Assembly (NCBI RefSeq): GCF_041027365.1
Contig: NZ_JBFTEH010000004.1
Span: 186,001 to 250,000, forward strand
Source: VKMB-3413 sp041027365
GTDB lineage: Bacteria; Pseudomonadota; Alphaproteobacteria; Rhizobiales; Rhizobiaceae
Reading direction: 5' to 3'
Length of the DNA: 64,000 bases
The notes beneath the pieces are model-generated. The model worked only from the letters and a program-made list of their open reading frames with translations, was not told the origin of the DNA and searched no databases. Of this stretch, positions 61,837 through 64,000 are shown one piece after another. How positions within the stretch are numbered: the stretch's first letter is position 1; every line of letters begins with the position of its first letter. The translations under genes were made by a program, and so were the position numbers.

Positions 61837-63135
61837 TCAGCTCTGCGGCTGCGCTTCGGCGGCGAGCGCGGTCTTGCGCACGCTCGAGATCGTGTCCTTC
61901 AGATCGTCCCAGGGCTTCAGCCCGGCCTTGGCCTGGCGCAGGTAGTCGGCGAGTGCGGTCAGCTGTCCGTCCGTGAGCGAGCCGGCGAGCGGCGGCATGA
62001 ACGGTCCGGCGCGGCCTTCCGGGGGCTGCACGCCGGCAAGGACGAAGTTCACGAAGTTGCGGCCCGAGGCCTCGTGCAGCGCGCTGCTGTCGGCAAGGTT
62101 CAGCCCCTCGGAATAGCGCGATGGGCTCGCCTGCTCGTGGCAGCGGGCGCAGAGGCCGGCATAAATCGCGGCGCCCTGGCCGGACTGGCCGCTGGAGCCG
62201 GACGCCGCGGCGGACGCCTGCGCGTTCGCCGGCTGTGCGTTGCCCTGCCGCATGCCGGGATGGATGTAGGCGACGATGGCATCAACGTCGCTCTGGGGCA
62301 CTTCCGACAGGTTCTGCGCGACCGGCTGCATCGGGCCGGCTGCGACGCCGTGGTCCTTGGCATAGCGGCCGGTGAGGTAGTCCTTCAGGGCCGTCTGGGT
62401 CCAGGCCTTCGGCGCCGGCATGGCGTTGCCGGCGATGGCGGGCGCAGTCCATCCCTCGGCCTCGCCGCCCTCGAGAAAGTCGTCGCGTTTTTCCGCCTGC
62501 AGGACGTTGCGCGGCGTGTGGCAGGCGCCGCAATGGCCGAGGCCCTGTACGAGATAGGCGCCGTGGTTGACCTGATCGCTGGCCTTGGCGTCCGGCTGGA
62601 AGCGACCGGGGTGGAAGAACAGCAGCTTCCAGCCGGCGAGCACCGGCCGCCAGTTCAGCGGGAAGGGCAGGTCGTTGTCGCGCGCCGCCTTCTTCACCGG
62701 CGTGCGGGTCATGAAGAAGGCGTAGAGCGCCTTGACGTCGGGGTCCGAGAGCTTGGTGAAGTGGGTGTAGGGGAAGGCGGGGTAGAGGTGGTCGCCCTCG
62801 CGGTCGAGGCCCTGCCGCATGGCGCGGGCGAAGGCGGCTTCCGACCAACGGCCGATGCCGGTGTCGGCGTCGGGCGTGATGTTGGTGGAGTAGATCGTGC
62901 CGAAGCTCGTCTCTAGACCGTAGCCGCCGGCATAGGGGGCACCGCCCTTCACCGTGTGGCAGGTGTTGCAGTCGCCGAGGCGGGCGAGTTCGGCGCCGTG
63001 TTTCACCTCCGCCTGCTGGAAGCTGGCCGGCGCCGGCGGCTGGATCGCCGCGATGGCCGATGGGCTCAGCGCATAGCCCAAGGCCGCCGCCGCCAGGATG
63101 ACGATCACGGCGACGATCCCGAATACAACTTTCAT
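61837..63135 (-). CDS. Membrane-anchored triheme cytochrome c
   Basis: A 432-residue cytochrome with an N-terminal membrane helix (VVFGIVAVIVILAAAALGYA) and three heme-binding CxxCH motifs: GDCNTCH (56-60), GHCGACH and GLCARCHEQ. It resembles the cytochrome subunit of alcohol/aldehyde dehydrogenases and of nicotinate dehydrogenase (AdhB/NicB-like; FGTIYSTNITPDADTGIGRW, YPAFPYTHFTKLSDPDVKAL). It lies 119 bases upstream of the IorA gene on the same strand, so it probably carries electrons from the molybdenum hydroxylase to the respiratory chain. Confidence 0.93.
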   Translation of the reverse strand: MKVVFGIVAVIVILAAAALGYALSPSAIAAIQPPAPASFQQAEVKHGAELARLGDCNTCHTVKGGAPYAGGYGLETSFGTIYSTNITPDADTGIGRWSEAAFARAMRQGLDREGDHLYPAFPYTHFTKLSDPDVKALYAFFMTRTPVKKAARDNDLPFPLNWRPVLAGWKLLFFHPGRFQPDAKASDQVNHGAYLVQGLGHCGACHTPRNVLQAEKRDDFLEGGEAEGWTAPAIAGNAMPAPKAWTQTALKDYLTGRYAKDHGVAAGPMQPVAQNLSEVPQSDVDAIVAYIHPGMRQGNAQPANAQASAAASGSSGQSGQGAAIYAGLCARCHEQASPSRYSEGLNLADSSALHEASGRNFVNFVLAGVQPPEGRAGPFMPPLAGSLTDGQLTALADYLRQAKAGLKPWDDLKDTISSVRKTALAAEAQPQS

Positions 63136-63390
63136 GCGATGCCGGTGCCCCTTAAACCACTGGCGGAACAGAGGCTTGCCCTGTCCGCTCGCGGCGTAAG
63201 GATAGGCGCGAACGGATCGCGGGAAAGGTGCAGAGGACAGCCCGAGGGCTTCCGGGTCGGTGGACGGCTATCGGCCGGATGATGAAGACAGGGCAGCGTG
63301 CTTCGGCGATGGAGGCTCGCAAGGAAGCTGCCGATCGGCGCGGCTTGCGCGGCGCCTGATCGTCTTCTTTGCGCTGAGTGGCGGAGACAG
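63136..63390. other. Intergenic region upstream of cytochrome gene, no recognised feature
   Basis: About 255 bases between the start of the cytochrome c gene and the terminator of the repeat-protein gene. It must carry the promoter of the cytochrome-IorAB operon, but I cannot place it. Confidence 0.45.
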
Positions 63391-63422
63391 CGCGACGGCC
63401 GGCGGGGGAGCCGGCCGTCGCG
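63391..63422 (-). terminator. Hairpin terminator after repeat-protein gene
   Basis: A perfect 13-bp stem (cgcgacggccggc / gccggccgtcgcg) with a six-base loop begins 15 bases after the stop codon at 63438. Confidence 0.75.
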
Positions 63423-63437
63423 TCCATGCGTCAGGCG

Positions 63438-64000
63438 TCAGCGGCAGTCGTAGCAGGTGCGGGTCCGGGTTCGGGGAATCCGGGCGATGTGCACCTGGTA
63501 GAGCTGGTCCCCCGCGGCGGCGATGCGCCCGGTGGCTCCGTTGTTGTCGAGCGCCAGCCAGCCCGGGCAGGAATTGCCGCTGCAGGGCGTGCCGGTGTGC
63601 CGCCAGATCCGGCCGGTGTTGTGCAGCTGGTAGAGCTTGCTGCCGTCGGCGGCGATGTCGGCGGTCGCCGGGTTGTTGTCGAGCGCCTGCCAGCCGGGGC
63701 AGGAATTGCCGCTGCAGGGCGTGCCGGTATAGCGCCAGATCCGGCCGGTGTTGTGCAGCTGGTAGAGGCCTCCGCTGCCGGCGGCGATGGCGAGCGTCGC
63801 GGGGTTGTTGTCGAGCATCTGCCAGCCCGGGCAGGAATTGCCGCTGCAGGGCGTGCCCGTGTAGCGCCAGATCCGGCCGGTGTTGTGCAACTGGTAGAGG
63901 CCGCCCGTGCCCGCAGCGATGGCGAGGGTCGCGGGATTGTTGTCGAGCATCTGCCAGCCGGGGCAGGAGTTGCCGCTGCAGGGCGTGCCGGTGTAGCGCC
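63438..64000 (-). CDS. Tandem-repeat protein with paired-cysteine units (5' truncated by window edge)
   Basis: The last 187 codons of a gene whose start lies beyond the window. The product consists of 44-residue repeats, each reading like LDNNPATLAIAAG, GGLYQLHNTGRIWRYTG and TPCSGNSCPGWQ. There are at least four repeats here, and a fifth begins at the window edge. Every unit has two cysteines four residues apart and one IWRYTG strand. The last unit diverges and ends HIARIPRTRTRTCYDCR. The repeat suggests a beta-propeller or lectin-like fold with blade-stabilising disulfides; that is inference. DNA repeats are nearly identical (132-bp period). Probably secreted, but the N-terminus is not visible. 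Confidence 0.8.
   Translation of the reverse strand, partial: RYTGTPCSGNSCPGWQMLDNNPATLAIAAGTGGLYQLHNTGRIWRYTGTPCSGNSCPGWQMLDNNPATLAIAAGSGGLYQLHNTGRIWRYTGTPCSGNSCPGWQALDNNPATADIAADGSKLYQLHNTGRIWRHTGTPCSGNSCPGWLALDNNGATGRIAAAGDQLYQVHIARIPRTRTRTCYDCR
63438..64000. repeat. 132-bp coding tandem repeats
   Basis: Near-identical 132-bp units (for example tcgagcatctgccag at 63811 and 63943) continue to the window edge. Units toward 63438 are more diverged than those at the edge, the pattern expected of an array that still expands by recombination. Confidence 0.85.

Noticed and set aside
63438..64000. CRISPR-like or non-coding satellite array
   Set aside because: The 132-bp period is a multiple of three and every unit is open in one frame with a conserved protein motif.

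Overview
This window comes from a high-GC alphaproteobacterium, most likely a polar-growing member of the Hyphomicrobiales (Rhizobiales). The markers are a 2,738-residue growth-pole-ring type protein, a perfect CtrA box, a short rhizobial-type flagellin, an HWE histidine kinase, DgcA, long M24B aminopeptidase P, and several families of GC-rich palindromic intergenic repeats. Nearly all genes have the codon bias of a genome near 65-70% GC. Two stretches, about 31.4-32.4 kb and especially 48.6-50.4 kb, are clearly lower in GC and look acquired. No genus can be assigned from sequence reading alone.

Layout. 0-4.4 kb: a light-sensing signalling operon (5'-truncated bacteriophytochrome kinase, receiver protein, receiver-PAS-HWE kinase, receiver protein). 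4.5-7.6 kb: a CtrA box before a tiny membrane protein, a small hypothetical gene, flagellin, a DUF6894 protein and tRNA-Thr(CGT). 7.8-14.3 kb: DgcA-type racemase and a four-gene MCE lipid-transport operon (MlaE with STAS domain, MlaF, a very long MlaD, PqiC-like lipoprotein). 14.8-24.4 kb: the giant polar-growth protein, a divergent Hpt protein and a 2Fe-2S ferredoxin. 24.4-29.9 kb: DUF922 protease-like protein, folP-folK, fumarase, a glycine-zipper lipoprotein and an OmpA-family lipoprotein. 30-39.9 kb: phytase-like esterase, HNH nuclease, asd, an HdeA-like protein with a low-complexity insert, a 34-residue ORF, MoxR-GNAT, an MFS exporter, a hexapeptide acetyltransferase, SCO1/SenC and a toxin-antitoxin pair. 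40-47.4 kb: sodium/proton antiporter with PrmA-like methyltransferase, PepP, a secreted DUF7282 protein, GNAT and a hypothetical gene between composite repeats.

47.4-52 kb is the accessory region: palindromic repeats, then a low-GC two-gene cassette (ABC/OLD-type AAA ATPase plus PIN nuclease) that resembles a defence module, then a GIY-YIG nuclease gene set in a block of 348-bp tandem repeats. 52-64 kb: uvrB with a long C-terminal tail containing repeat-derived sequence, a tyrosinase with a DUF2182 membrane partner, a DUF1097 membrane protein, a cytochrome c-IorA-IorB molybdenum hydroxylase operon, and the 3' end of a gene made of 132-bp tandem repeats encoding paired-cysteine units.

The most promising candidates for something undescribed are the AAA-ATPase/PIN cassette, the GIY-YIG gene fused in frame to the repeat block, the tyrosinase-DUF2182 pair, and the split HdeA-like protein.
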